The notes beneath the pieces are model-generated. The model was not told where the DNA came from, ran no database searches, and was given only the letters and a program-made list of their open reading frames with translations. Below, one piece after another: positions 1-7,630 of a stretch of 24,374 bases of DNA. Source of the DNA: Veillonellaceae bacterium (GTDB taxonomy: Bacteria; Bacillota_C; Negativicutes; Veillonellales; Veillonellaceae); the NCBI GenBank assembly GCA_902834965.1, contig CADFKY010000006.1, positions 1 to 24,374 of the forward strand. Reading direction: 5' to 3'. Numbering within the stretch: the stretch's first letter is position 1; every line of letters begins with the position of its first letter. The translations under genes and the position numbers were made by a program.

Positions 1-80
1 CTCCGCCGCTTCATCCTTCGGGTCACCCAAAATTAGGCACAGTACCGAAGTCCACCGACGTGCATATTTTTCATACCCAG
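1..80. other. GC-rich unidentified segment at the window edge
   Basis: About 58 % of the first 60 bases are G or C, against a clearly AT-rich background in the rest of the window. The stretch holds two overlapping inverted repeats: CTTCGG at 16-21 with CCGAAG at 45-50, and GGGTCACCC at 20-28. On the minus strand a 13-codon ORF (MKNMHVGGLRYCA) runs from about 73 to 32; on the plus strand one frame stays open from the edge to about 177. Neither has a convincing ribosome binding site. It could be the end of a structured RNA, a dispersed repeat, or the edge of an unseen gene; I cannot tell which. Confidence 0.3.
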
Positions 81-113
81 TAATTTTACCAAAAAATTAT
101 TCTAAAAGCAAGC

Positions 114-150
114 AAGGAGTGAGGATTTATTTAAGAAAACCTCACTCCTT
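114..150 (-). terminator. Long stem-loop downstream of rpe, possible operon terminator
   Basis: A perfect 11-bp inverted repeat, AAGGAGTGAGG (114-124) and CCTCACTCCTT (140-150), encloses a 15-base AT-rich loop. It lies about 115 bases beyond the rpe stop. The run of T expected after a minus-strand terminator is poor (GCTTGCTTTTAG), and on the plus strand only CTATTTG follows, so direction and function are uncertain. Between this hairpin and rpe (151-263) the DNA is very AT-rich and I see no gene. Confidence 0.45.
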
Positions 151-263
151 CTATTTGATTATAAAATTATTTTTCTAGTAGCTATTATTTCAAAACATAA
201 TACTGTTTAGATACTACTCATATTATTAAGATAGTAAACTCAAAATAACAATTATTATAATAA

Positions 264-914
264 CTAGTTATTTCTAATGGCCTCAATCATATTTGCTCGA
301 TCATCAGCGCCAAACACAGCGGAACCAGCAACTAAAATTGTAGCACCTGCTCGTTTAATAGGTACACAAGTAATATCATTAATACCACCATCTACTTCAA
401 TAACTGCAGTTGTGTTGTCCACTTCTTCCAATAGCATTTTAGCTTGTTTAACTTTTTTAATAGCGTTTGGAATAAAGGATTGACCACCAAAGCCAGGATT
501 TACGGACATAATTAAAATCATATCAAGATCAGCTGCTACATCCTCCAATAAAGATACTGGTGTACCTGGATTAAGTGATACCCCTGCTTTCATACCACAT
601 TGTTTGATATGTTGAATCAATCGATGCATATGAGGCACTGTTTCTTGATGGAATGTAAAATACTCTACACCAATCTTTGCAAACTCTTCTACGTAATCAC
701 CAGGATTAGTAACCATTAAATGAACATCAAATGGTAGTTGTGTATAAGGACGGATTGCTTTTACTATAGGTGCACCAAAAGTTAAGTTTGGTACAAAATG
801 ACCATCCATAATATCAATATGCAATAAGTCCGCTCCTGCTAATTCAATGGATTTTATTTCTTCACTTAATGTTGCAAAATTTGCAGAGAGCATAGATGGT
901 GCAATTTTAATCAT
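264..914 (-). CDS. rpe: Ribulose-phosphate 3-epimerase
   Basis: Interconverts ribulose 5-phosphate and xylulose 5-phosphate in the cytosolic pentose phosphate pathway. The 216-residue length is normal. The TIM-barrel family motifs are present: APSMLSANF near the N-terminus, the metal and catalytic residues H32 and D34 in LLHIDIMDGHFVPN, H65 in DVHLM, the phosphate loop NPGFGGQSF (139-147) and the second catalytic aspartate D175 in VDGGI. The ATG follows the rsgA stop by one base, and its ribosome binding site (AAAGAGG) lies inside the rsgA coding end, so the two are probably translationally coupled. It is the last gene of the long minus-strand cluster; in Bacillus subtilis rpe also follows rsgA. 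Confidence 0.97.
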   Translation of the reverse strand: MIKIAPSMLSANFATLSEEIKSIELAGADLLHIDIMDGHFVPNLTFGAPIVKAIRPYTQLPFDVHLMVTNPGDYVEEFAKIGVEYFTFHQETVPHMHRLIQHIKQCGMKAGVSLNPGTPVSLLEDVAADLDMILIMSVNPGFGGQSFIPNAIKKVKQAKMLLEEVDNTTAVIEVDGGINDITCVPIKRAGATILVAGSAVFGADDRANMIEAIRNN

Positions 915-915
915 T

Positions 916-1779
916 TTAAAACCTCTTTCGTTGACTTTCTATGTCATTACGTATAGACATATATGCATCATATCGTCCTTGATGAATATGGCCAGCCTCT
1001 AAAGCATCTTTTATGCCACAAATAGGTTCATGTTCATGATAACAAGGATTAAATTTACATGTATCAACATAATCACTAAATTCAGGGAATAACGTAGGTA
1101 ACCGTTCTAAGGAAACATCATTGAACTCAATGGCGCTAAAGCCTGGTGTATCCATGATAAAGGAATTTGAATTCAAACTATACAAGGAAGCATGACGAGT
1201 AGTATGTTTACCACGCTTAATTTTGTCACTAACCTCTCCCGTTTGGAATGCAAACTTAGGGTCCACTGCATTTAATAAACTACTTTTACCAACCCCGGAA
1301 GGACCTGCAAAAGCAGTTACCTTGTGTTCTAAGACATGACGTAAGTCATCAATACCAGTCATATTATATGTTGATGTCATCAAGACTTCATAGCCGATAG
1401 ATTGATAAAGTTTTACCATCTCTTCCGTATCTGAATCCATCAAATCACATTTGTTGATACATAATACAATAGGAATATCTGCATGCTCAATCATAACCAG
1501 CATTTTATTGAGTAATAACTCATTAATATCTGGCTCATGGGCAGCTACAACCAATACAACTTGATCTATATTAGCTACCGCAGGTCTTACCATAGCATTA
1601 TGACGATCATGGATGGACTCAACGAATCCATCCTCTGAAATCGTAACACGGTCACCAACAAGTAAACTGTAGCGACCTTTCTTCAATCTGCCTCGAACTT
1701 TACATTCATGAACAGTACCGCTATCGTCTTGTACATAAAAGTAACCATTCATATTTTTGACAACAATGCCTGTAATCAT
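916..1779 (-). CDS. rsgA: Ribosome small subunit-dependent GTPase RsgA
   Basis: Circularly permuted GTPase that acts late in 30S subunit maturation. An N-terminal OB-fold covers about residues 1-65. The GTPase motifs come in the permuted order: NKCD (109-112, G4) before GPSGVGKSS (159-167, G1) and DTPG (210-213, G3). The C-terminal zinc site is intact as C241-x4-C246-x-H248-x5-C254. The 287-residue length is typical. The start follows AAGGGG at 4 bases, and the gene begins 8 bases after the prkC stop. In Bacillus subtilis RsgA (YloQ/CpgA) is a substrate of the neighbouring kinase PrkC, which makes the adjacency meaningful here too, although phosphorylation cannot be judged from the sequence. 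Confidence 0.97.
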   Translation of the reverse strand: MITGIVVKNMNGYFYVQDDSGTVHECKVRGRLKKGRYSLLVGDRVTISEDGFVESIHDRHNAMVRPAVANIDQVVLVVAAHEPDINELLLNKMLVMIEHADIPIVLCINKCDLMDSDTEEMVKLYQSIGYEVLMTSTYNMTGIDDLRHVLEHKVTAFAGPSGVGKSSLLNAVDPKFAFQTGEVSDKIKRGKHTTRHASLYSLNSNSFIMDTPGFSAIEFNDVSLERLPTLFPEFSDYVDTCKFNPCYHEHEPICGIKDALEAGHIHQGRYDAYMSIRNDIESQRKRF

Positions 1780-1787
1780 AATTCCCC

Positions 1788-3722
1788 TTATAATGCTGTT
1801 TCTTGTACTAATGCACCATTGAGATAAACCTCAATACGTACATTGCCTACACCAGACACTTTTTTAACGATACGATCACCAGGTTTATTTGTATCATCAT
1901 AAATAACAGCAGAACCTTCATCATCTTTTACGACAATTTTAAGTTCTTGATTTTTAGACCCTGCTGGGACCGTGATATCTACGGTACCAGTCGTCTTATT
2001 ACTGCTGCTATCCGACTTTTTATCAGATTTCTTTTTATCATCTTTATATTCAGTCGTTAAGTTTACTGTAGCGCCTTCATCAATTTCATCACCAGCTTTA
2101 ATGCTTTGCTCTGTTACGATAGATTTTTCTTCTACTGAACCAGCTACTTGATTAACGCCGAGATGAGCATTGCTCAATGTATCTCGCGCATCTTTTAAGG
2201 TCATACCAATAACGTTTGGCATTTGAATCTTTTTAGCTTTTGCTTTATTTACAACGAGATCAATTGTAGTGCCTTTAGAAACTTTAGAATCACCAGATGG
2301 ACTTTGAGCAATAATAACGCCATCAGGTTTATTATCAACAGATTGTTGAGTTACTTTACCCACAACTAAACCTACATCTTTGAGGCGTTGTCGTGCTTGT
2401 TCTACAGTTAAACCGGATAAGTCTGGCACAGTAATATCACCAACACCTTTAGAAACGACAAGGTGTATTGTGCGTTGTTCTTTAACCTTTTCCCCAGCCC
2501 CTGGAGTTTGAGAAATAACTTGACCTGCTGGTACATCAGGGTTTGTAACTTCACTCGTAGATACGCGCAAATGTTTATCTTCTAAAATATTTTTAGCTAC
2601 AGATACTTGTTTACCTACAACATTAGGTACATCTACTGTTGTATTGCTCCAGAAGTTACCATAACTCAAGAAGGCACCTAAGAATGCTACTAAGAAAATA
2701 ACAGCAGCACCTAGAACAATATATTTTTGTGGAATCGATGCTATTTTACTTAACATACTCTTCTTTTTACCCTCATCTTTTTGCTCTTCTTGAATGGTAC
2801 TGAAATCCTCCATAGCTTCAGGATCAACAGCTGGAATCATTTGTGTAGCAAAGTCATATGGTTCATGACGTTGTGTTTTCCCCATTGTAAATCCTTGGGA
2901 CAATCGTAAATCACTAATCATATCAGAAATAGAATCAAAACGATCCGCAGGATTTTTAGATAGAGCCTTCATTACTACTGCTTCTAAAAGCGGTGGAATA
3001 GACGGATTATATCGGGTTGGAGGAGCTACTTTTTCACGCACATGTTTTAATGCTACTGCGATTGGTGTTTCCCCTTCAAAAGGAACCCTTCCAGTAAGCA
3101 TTTCATATAAAACTACCCCTAAAGAGTAAATATCAGTATTTCCATCTACAGGTTTACCACTAGCTTGTTCTGGTGATAAATAATGGGCTGACCCTAAAAT
3201 AGAGTTCGTATACATCACGGTATTGGTAGCATTCATAGCTCGAGCGATGCCAAAGTCAGTAACTTTTACACGACCAGTACGAGTGATAATAACATTATGT
3301 GGTTTAATATCACAATGTACTATTCCCATTGTATGCGCGTGCTCTAAACCCTCAGCAATAGCAATTGTGAATTTAACAGCCTCATCTATGGATAGTCTGC
3401 CATGACGAGTAATGTATTCTTTTAATGTTTCACCATCTACATATTCCATAATGATATAGTGTAAGTCTTGATCAAACCCTACATCATACATGTTTACAAT
3501 ATTAGGATGATTTAGTTTGCCTGCAGCTTGTGCTTCTCGTTTAAAACGCGTAACAAACTCATCATCATTGGCAAAGTTAGCATGCAATACTTTAATTGCT
3601 ACTTGTCTACCTAGTAAGGTATCTTCTCCAAGGTATACGTCAGCCATTCCACCAACGCCAATTTTATCAACTATTCGGTAGCGGTTATCTAGAAGTATAC
3701 CTTTTATATTCATAGTACTCAT
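1788..3722 (-). CDS. prkC: PASTA-domain Ser/Thr protein kinase (PrkC/Stk type)
   Basis: Membrane-anchored eukaryotic-type kinase that senses muropeptides or lipid II through extracellular PASTA repeats. The kinase domain spans about residues 15-275, with glycine loop IGVGGMADVYLG, K44 in VAIK, D138 in HCDIKPHN, DFG (156-158) and SPE (183-185) in place of APE. The usual HRD is HCD, so the arginine before the catalytic aspartate is missing. A basic linker and one membrane helix (about 334-355) follow, then three PASTA repeats (about 363-425, 429-493, 498-558), a Lys/Ser-rich spacer (560-576) and a final beta-rich domain (about 578-644). The start has TGGAG 5 bases upstream. It is paired with the phosphatase prpC, 18 bases upstream. 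Length is in the family range. Confidence 0.95.
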   Translation of the reverse strand: MSTMNIKGILLDNRYRIVDKIGVGGMADVYLGEDTLLGRQVAIKVLHANFANDDEFVTRFKREAQAAGKLNHPNIVNMYDVGFDQDLHYIIMEYVDGETLKEYITRHGRLSIDEAVKFTIAIAEGLEHAHTMGIVHCDIKPHNVIITRTGRVKVTDFGIARAMNATNTVMYTNSILGSAHYLSPEQASGKPVDGNTDIYSLGVVLYEMLTGRVPFEGETPIAVALKHVREKVAPPTRYNPSIPPLLEAVVMKALSKNPADRFDSISDMISDLRLSQGFTMGKTQRHEPYDFATQMIPAVDPEAMEDFSTIQEEQKDEGKKKSMLSKIASIPQKYIVLGAAVIFLVAFLGAFLSYGNFWSNTTVDVPNVVGKQVSVAKNILEDKHLRVSTSEVTNPDVPAGQVISQTPGAGEKVKEQRTIHLVVSKGVGDITVPDLSGLTVEQARQRLKDVGLVVGKVTQQSVDNKPDGVIIAQSPSGDSKVSKGTTIDLVVNKAKAKKIQMPNVIGMTLKDARDTLSNAHLGVNQVAGSVEEKSIVTEQSIKAGDEIDEGATVNLTTEYKDDKKKSDKKSDSSSNKTTGTVDITVPAGSKNQELKIVVKDDEGSAVIYDDTNKPGDRIVKKVSGVGNVRIEVYLNGALVQETAL

Positions 3723-3740
3723 TATTTCTCCATTTCTAGA

Positions 3741-4442
3741 TTAGATTGTTCCCACCACAATGGTCACATTATCTCCTGCGCCGACATCATATACGGTTTC
3801 CATTAATGATTCTATAACTTTCATATCATCATCAGTAGATTGTAAAGCACTAGCTATTACATCATCTGATACATAACCGCATAGTCCATCAGTGCAAAGT
3901 AAAATACGATCACCTGGAAGAATGGATTCTACACCACTATCTACCTCTAAAGTATCATCAACACCGACTGCACGGGTTAATAAGTTTCTTTGAGGATGAT
4001 TTAGCATTTCATCCTTTGTAATCTCTCCAGCAGCTAATAATTCTTGTACCATAGAATGATCTGTAGTAATTTGTCGTAAAAGACCATCTCTATATACATA
4101 CAAACGACTATCGCCAACACTTGCCCAGTATAATTGGTTACCATTAATAGCTGTAACAACAGCAGTAGTACCCATACCAGCAAGACGTTCTTCATGAGCT
4201 ACGCGATTGGCTATACGTTCATTTGCATGAATAATAGCATCACATAAGTCTTGTTGACCAACCGTTTGAAGGGAGGCCAAATATTCTTTTATTTCATCAA
4301 CAGCATAGGTACTAGCAATTTCACCACCACTATAGCCACCCATGCCATCAGTGACAGCACAAATAGGACCGTCTATAAAAAATCGATCTTCATTGCGCTG
4401 ACGCACAAGTCCAATTTTACTTAAACCAACAAAATTATTCAT
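3741..4442 (-). CDS. prpC: PP2C-family Ser/Thr protein phosphatase (PrpC/Stp)
   Basis: Metal-dependent phosphatase that reverses phosphorylation by the adjacent kinase. The PP2C motifs are all present in order: RNEDRF, VTDGMGGYSGGE, GMGTTAV, GDSRLY, TTDHS, NLLTRAVG, CTDGL and GDNVTIVV, which supply the aspartates for the Mn/Mg centre. I chose the ATG at 4442 (233 residues) because AAAGGAGA sits just upstream of it. The frame also extends to an ATG at 4463, which would give 240 residues and a 29-base overlap but lacks a binding site. With the chosen start the gene overlaps the rlmN stop by 8 bases (ATGAATAA), which suggests translational coupling. Confidence 0.95.
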   Translation of the reverse strand: MNNFVGLSKIGLVRQRNEDRFFIDGPICAVTDGMGGYSGGEIASTYAVDEIKEYLASLQTVGQQDLCDAIIHANERIANRVAHEERLAGMGTTAVVTAINGNQLYWASVGDSRLYVYRDGLLRQITTDHSMVQELLAAGEITKDEMLNHPQRNLLTRAVGVDDTLEVDSGVESILPGDRILLCTDGLCGYVSDDVIASALQSTDDDMKVIESLMETVYDVGAGDNVTIVVGTI

Positions 4443-5481
4443 GATTCTCCTTTTTCCGACCATGAGCAGCCTTTAACTGCCCACATGCGGCTTGGATTGC
4501 ATCGCCCATTTCCTTTCGTACCGTTACTGATACACCATAGGAACTGACGATGTCTTTAAATGTATTCATATTCGTAATAGATGGTTTATATAATTCAATA
4601 TGTTCATTGCCATTAACAGGAATTAAATTTACATGGCAATTAGGGAAATTCTTACAGATTTCTCCCAAAGCATGAGCCTCCTCCATAGATGCGTTTACAG
4701 AATCTATAAGGATATACTCAAAGGTAATACGACGTTGAGTCGTATCATAATAATATTTTACCGCATCTAAGACTTCCGTCAATTCATAACGAGCCCCAAC
4801 AGGCATAATACTACGACGCACTTCATTATTTGTAGCATGTAATGAGAGTGCTAATGTTATAGGCAATCCTTCATCAGCTAGCTTATAGATGTTAGGAACC
4901 CATCCACAGGTAGAAATCGTCATCTTACGATAACTAATATTACAAATTACAGGATCGTGTAACAGTTGTAAAGCTTGTAACACATTATCATAGTTTTGTA
5001 ACGGCTCACCTGCGCCCATAACGACAACAGAATGAATTTGCTCTTTAGTAAGAGCCCCGAAGATAACAACTTGACCTATGATTTCAGCCACTGTCAAATC
5101 ACGGTATAAACCGCCTTGTGTTGAAGCACAGAATACACATCCCATAGCACAGCCCACTTGAGAAGAAACACATACAGAATATCCATAATGTTGTTCCATC
5201 AAAACGGCTTCTACTCGGCTTTGATCTGTCATTTCAACGAGTATTTTACGAGTCTTCCCATCTGGAGAAACAGACTCTGTAATTAATGTAGGTAAAGAAA
5301 TAATACAGTTATCACTTAACCATTGACGCAATTCTTTTGGAAATTGTGTCATGTCTTGAAAATCAAACACATATCTATGATAGATATAGTCGATTAACTG
5401 TTTCGCTCGAAACTTTTGTATATTATGGGTCTTAAAGATAGATTGTAATTCTTCTAAAGACTTACCCAATAATTCTATCAT
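4435..5481 (-). CDS. rlmN: Dual-specificity 23S rRNA (A2503) / tRNA (A37) C2-methyltransferase, radical SAM
   Basis: Radical SAM enzyme that methylates C2 of A2503 in 23S rRNA and A37 of some tRNAs. The [4Fe-4S] ligands are C111, C115 and C118 in CAMGCVFC. The two further cysteines used in the ping-pong mechanism are also present: C104, seven residues before the cluster (compare C118 of Escherichia coli), and C333 in AACGQ (compare C355). GAGEPLQN (157-164) is the SAM-binding stretch. The 348-residue length is normal. TGGAG lies 4 bases before the ATG. The gene sits between rsmB and prpC as in Bacillus. Confidence 0.96.
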   Translation of the reverse strand: MIELLGKSLEELQSIFKTHNIQKFRAKQLIDYIYHRYVFDFQDMTQFPKELRQWLSDNCIISLPTLITESVSPDGKTRKILVEMTDQSRVEAVLMEQHYGYSVCVSSQVGCAMGCVFCASTQGGLYRDLTVAEIIGQVVIFGALTKEQIHSVVVMGAGEPLQNYDNVLQALQLLHDPVICNISYRKMTISTCGWVPNIYKLADEGLPITLALSLHATNNEVRRSIMPVGARYELTEVLDAVKYYYDTTQRRITFEYILIDSVNASMEEAHALGEICKNFPNCHVNLIPVNGNEHIELYKPSITNMNTFKDIVSSYGVSVTVRKEMGDAIQAACGQLKAAHGRKKENHE

Positions 5482-5499
5482 GGTACTCCATTTCTATTA

Positions 5500-6855
5500 T
5501 TATGATATGCGCTTCATACGAGCCATGAAGAATCCATCCATATGATCTCGCGGTGGATATGTTGTAATCATACCATCGGTAGATGGTGGTAATCCTTCAT
5601 AGGATACAGGGTCAATAACAAAGTTCTTATGAGTTGCTAAGAATTTTTCCAATACATCCTCATTTTCACCGCTATTGATCGTACATGTAGAATATACTAA
5701 ATATCCGTTAACTTTGACCATTTCAGCGGCTTTTTCTAATATTTCAAGCTGTAATGGAGGCAATTCAGTAAGTAAGGATTCTGTTTTTCTCCAACGCATA
5801 TCTAATTTTTTTTGTAAAATGCCAAGTCCAGAACATGGCGCATCAACTAAGACACGATCGAATTGTTCCTTCCAATTATCAGGTAAATAACGACCATCTT
5901 GGAGCTTAGTAGAAACAATAGATACGCCCAATCGCTGAGCATTGTGATTCATAAGGTCTAATTTATGATCGTATATATCACAACTCATAATAGCGCCTGT
6001 ATTATTCATGAGGCTTGCCATATGCATAGACTTACCACCTGGCGCAGCACAACAATCTAATATGCGCTCTCCTGGCTGCGGATTTACTACATGGGCCACT
6101 AACATAGATGCTTTATCCATAAAGGTAATGTGCCCATCGATAACAGGTTTTGCTTTTTCTAAATGGCCTTGATGCGCATTAATATAAACTACTTCTGGAA
6201 TATATGTATCCTGCTCAACGGTCCAACCTAAATCTTGTAATTCTTTTAGGCAATCCTCAATAGATATTTTTATCGTATTGATACGTGCCGTCAATCTAGG
6301 TTGTTCATTAAACCAAGCGCAAAGATCTATAGTCTTATCCTTACCCATTTCATTCATCCATAAATTAACCAGCCATAATGGTTGATTATAAATGAAAGAA
6401 ATTTCTTCAGCCTCAGATTTAGCAAGTTCATCAATAGAAATACTATCACTTTCACGCAAAACGGAACGTAACACTGCATTTACAAAACCAGATAAACCTC
6501 TAGTTAACTTTTTAGCCAATTTAACAGATTCATTGACAGCTGCACTTTCAGGTACCTTATCCATATAGATAATTTGGTAAATACCTAGTCTAAGAATTTC
6601 TACAACCATTGAAGATAATTTCTTGAGAGGTCGTTTTGCAAAGTGAATAATAATGGCATCAAGATAATTTTTTCTACGAATAACACCATATACCAACTCA
6701 GTAAAAAATCGTCTGTCTAAATCGGATAGATGATATTTCTGTAAATACTCCTGTAACTTAATATTCGCATAAGCACCATTACGATTAATATCACTCAAAG
6801 CTTTCACTGCGAGCAATCGAATATTTTGTTGTTCATAACTTTTTACTTCAGTCAT
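5500..6855 (-). CDS. rsmB: 16S rRNA (cytosine-967-C5)-methyltransferase RsmB
   Basis: Methylates C967 of 16S rRNA using SAM. The N-terminal ~130 residues resemble the NusB-like RNA-binding domain of this family; the C-terminal half is a Rossmann methyltransferase. From the chosen start the SAM loop CAAPGGK is at 269-275 and the two working cysteines are C341 in DAPCSG and C391 in STCTI. I chose the ATG at 6855 (451 residues), which has TAGGA upstream; an in-frame TTG at 6870 would add five residues. The start overlaps the stop of the DUF116 gene by 8 bases (ATGACTGA). The family is also called Sun/Fmu. Confidence 0.95.
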   Translation of the reverse strand: MTEVKSYEQQNIRLLAVKALSDINRNGAYANIKLQEYLQKYHLSDLDRRFFTELVYGVIRRKNYLDAIIIHFAKRPLKKLSSMVVEILRLGIYQIIYMDKVPESAAVNESVKLAKKLTRGLSGFVNAVLRSVLRESDSISIDELAKSEAEEISFIYNQPLWLVNLWMNEMGKDKTIDLCAWFNEQPRLTARINTIKISIEDCLKELQDLGWTVEQDTYIPEVVYINAHQGHLEKAKPVIDGHITFMDKASMLVAHVVNPQPGERILDCCAAPGGKSMHMASLMNNTGAIMSCDIYDHKLDLMNHNAQRLGVSIVSTKLQDGRYLPDNWKEQFDRVLVDAPCSGLGILQKKLDMRWRKTESLLTELPPLQLEILEKAAEMVKVNGYLVYSTCTINSGENEDVLEKFLATHKNFVIDPVSYEGLPPSTDGMITTYPPRDHMDGFFMARMKRIS

Positions 6856-7630
6856 TGTTTTTCCTACCAATTAATTGTTCAACTGCTGCACGAACTCGTT
6901 CAGGATCCACTGTAGTATTGCAACATGGTCCATTAGGTCTTTCATTTAAAACACCAATGACAGGTATAGGAAATACATCGGCCATACCACTTGCTAAATC
7001 ACGTTCACAAGCAATGGCTACAATAGCCTTAGGCCTTGCTTCTTTTACCTTCATTCGCGCTAATGTACCACCTGTAACAACTATAAATTGACAACCATAA
7101 TCTTTGGCAACTTGTAATAAACTTCCAACCTGGCATCTACCACACTGCTTACAATTATATACATCATGTGTAACCTTATGAACACAAGAGCTTTCCTGTA
7201 AACAATGCGGTGTTAATAACAATATGCGTTTTGGATCAACCGTATACATATCTAGCATCACGAGATGATTAATCAAATCAATCATAGATTGACGCAATTG
7301 ATCCTTAGTAACCCCTCTCACTTTACCAATCAATAAGGATAATGGAAATAATCCATATATAAACTGATTGGCTAGTCTTAAAACAATAGGATGTAACCGT
7401 ATTATACCGAAACTAGCAATAATCAAGGATAAACACAATAACCATATAACACCAATACATACAGAAAAAACAACTGTAATAATTATGGGTGCAATAGGAT
7501 GTAATTGTGTAAGCCCCGGTTCTAAAACATACATTAGAAAGCCGATTATGGCAGTAATTAAAGCACATGTAATTGATGATAATATCAGGTATAACGGATA
7601 CGTTTCGTACTGCTTACATTGAGTCTCCAA
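6848..7630 (-). CDS. DUF116 family membrane-anchored cysteine-rich protein
   Basis: Protein of unknown function with two predicted membrane helices near the N-terminus (about 13-36 and 48-74) and a soluble domain with many cysteines. The visible pattern is PHCLQ with C143, C149, then C160-x2-C163-x2-C166, C180, C208 in IACERDL, and C236-C237 in NGPCCNTTVD. These motifs match my memory of DUF116. The spacing suggests a metal or iron-sulphur site, which is inference. The start is TTG at 7630; AAGGAAGG sits 8 bases upstream and no in-frame ATG occurs before the first membrane helix. It overlaps the fmt stop by 17 bases and rsmB by 8. Its place between fmt and rsmB hints at a link to translation or to protein N-terminal processing, but no function can be named. 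Confidence 0.8.
   Translation of the reverse strand: METQCKQYETYPLYLILSSITCALITAIIGFLMYVLEPGLTQLHPIAPIIITVVFSVCIGVIWLLCLSLIIASFGIIRLHPIVLRLANQFIYGLFPLSLLIGKVRGVTKDQLRQSMIDLINHLVMLDMYTVDPKRILLLTPHCLQESSCVHKVTHDVYNCKQCGRCQVGSLLQVAKDYGCQFIVVTGGTLARMKVKEARPKAIVAIACERDLASGMADVFPIPVIGVLNERPNGPCCNTTVDPERVRAAVEQLIGRKNND

Noticed and set aside
3..177. Plus-strand frame open from the left edge
   Set aside because: No start codon or ribosome binding site is visible, it runs through the 114-150 hairpin, and its translation after about residue 25 is low-complexity and unlike a protein end. It could be a partial gene but cannot be supported.
259..272. 14-base palindrome AATAACTAGTTATT over the rpe stop codon
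   Set aside because: It is purely AT-rich apart from the centre, has no loop for an RNA hairpin and no second copy in the window; likely chance in AT-rich DNA.
4443..4463. Seven-residue longer prpC start
   Set aside because: The in-frame ATG at 4463 has no ribosome binding site, whereas AAAGGAGA precedes the ATG at 4442, where PP2C homology begins.
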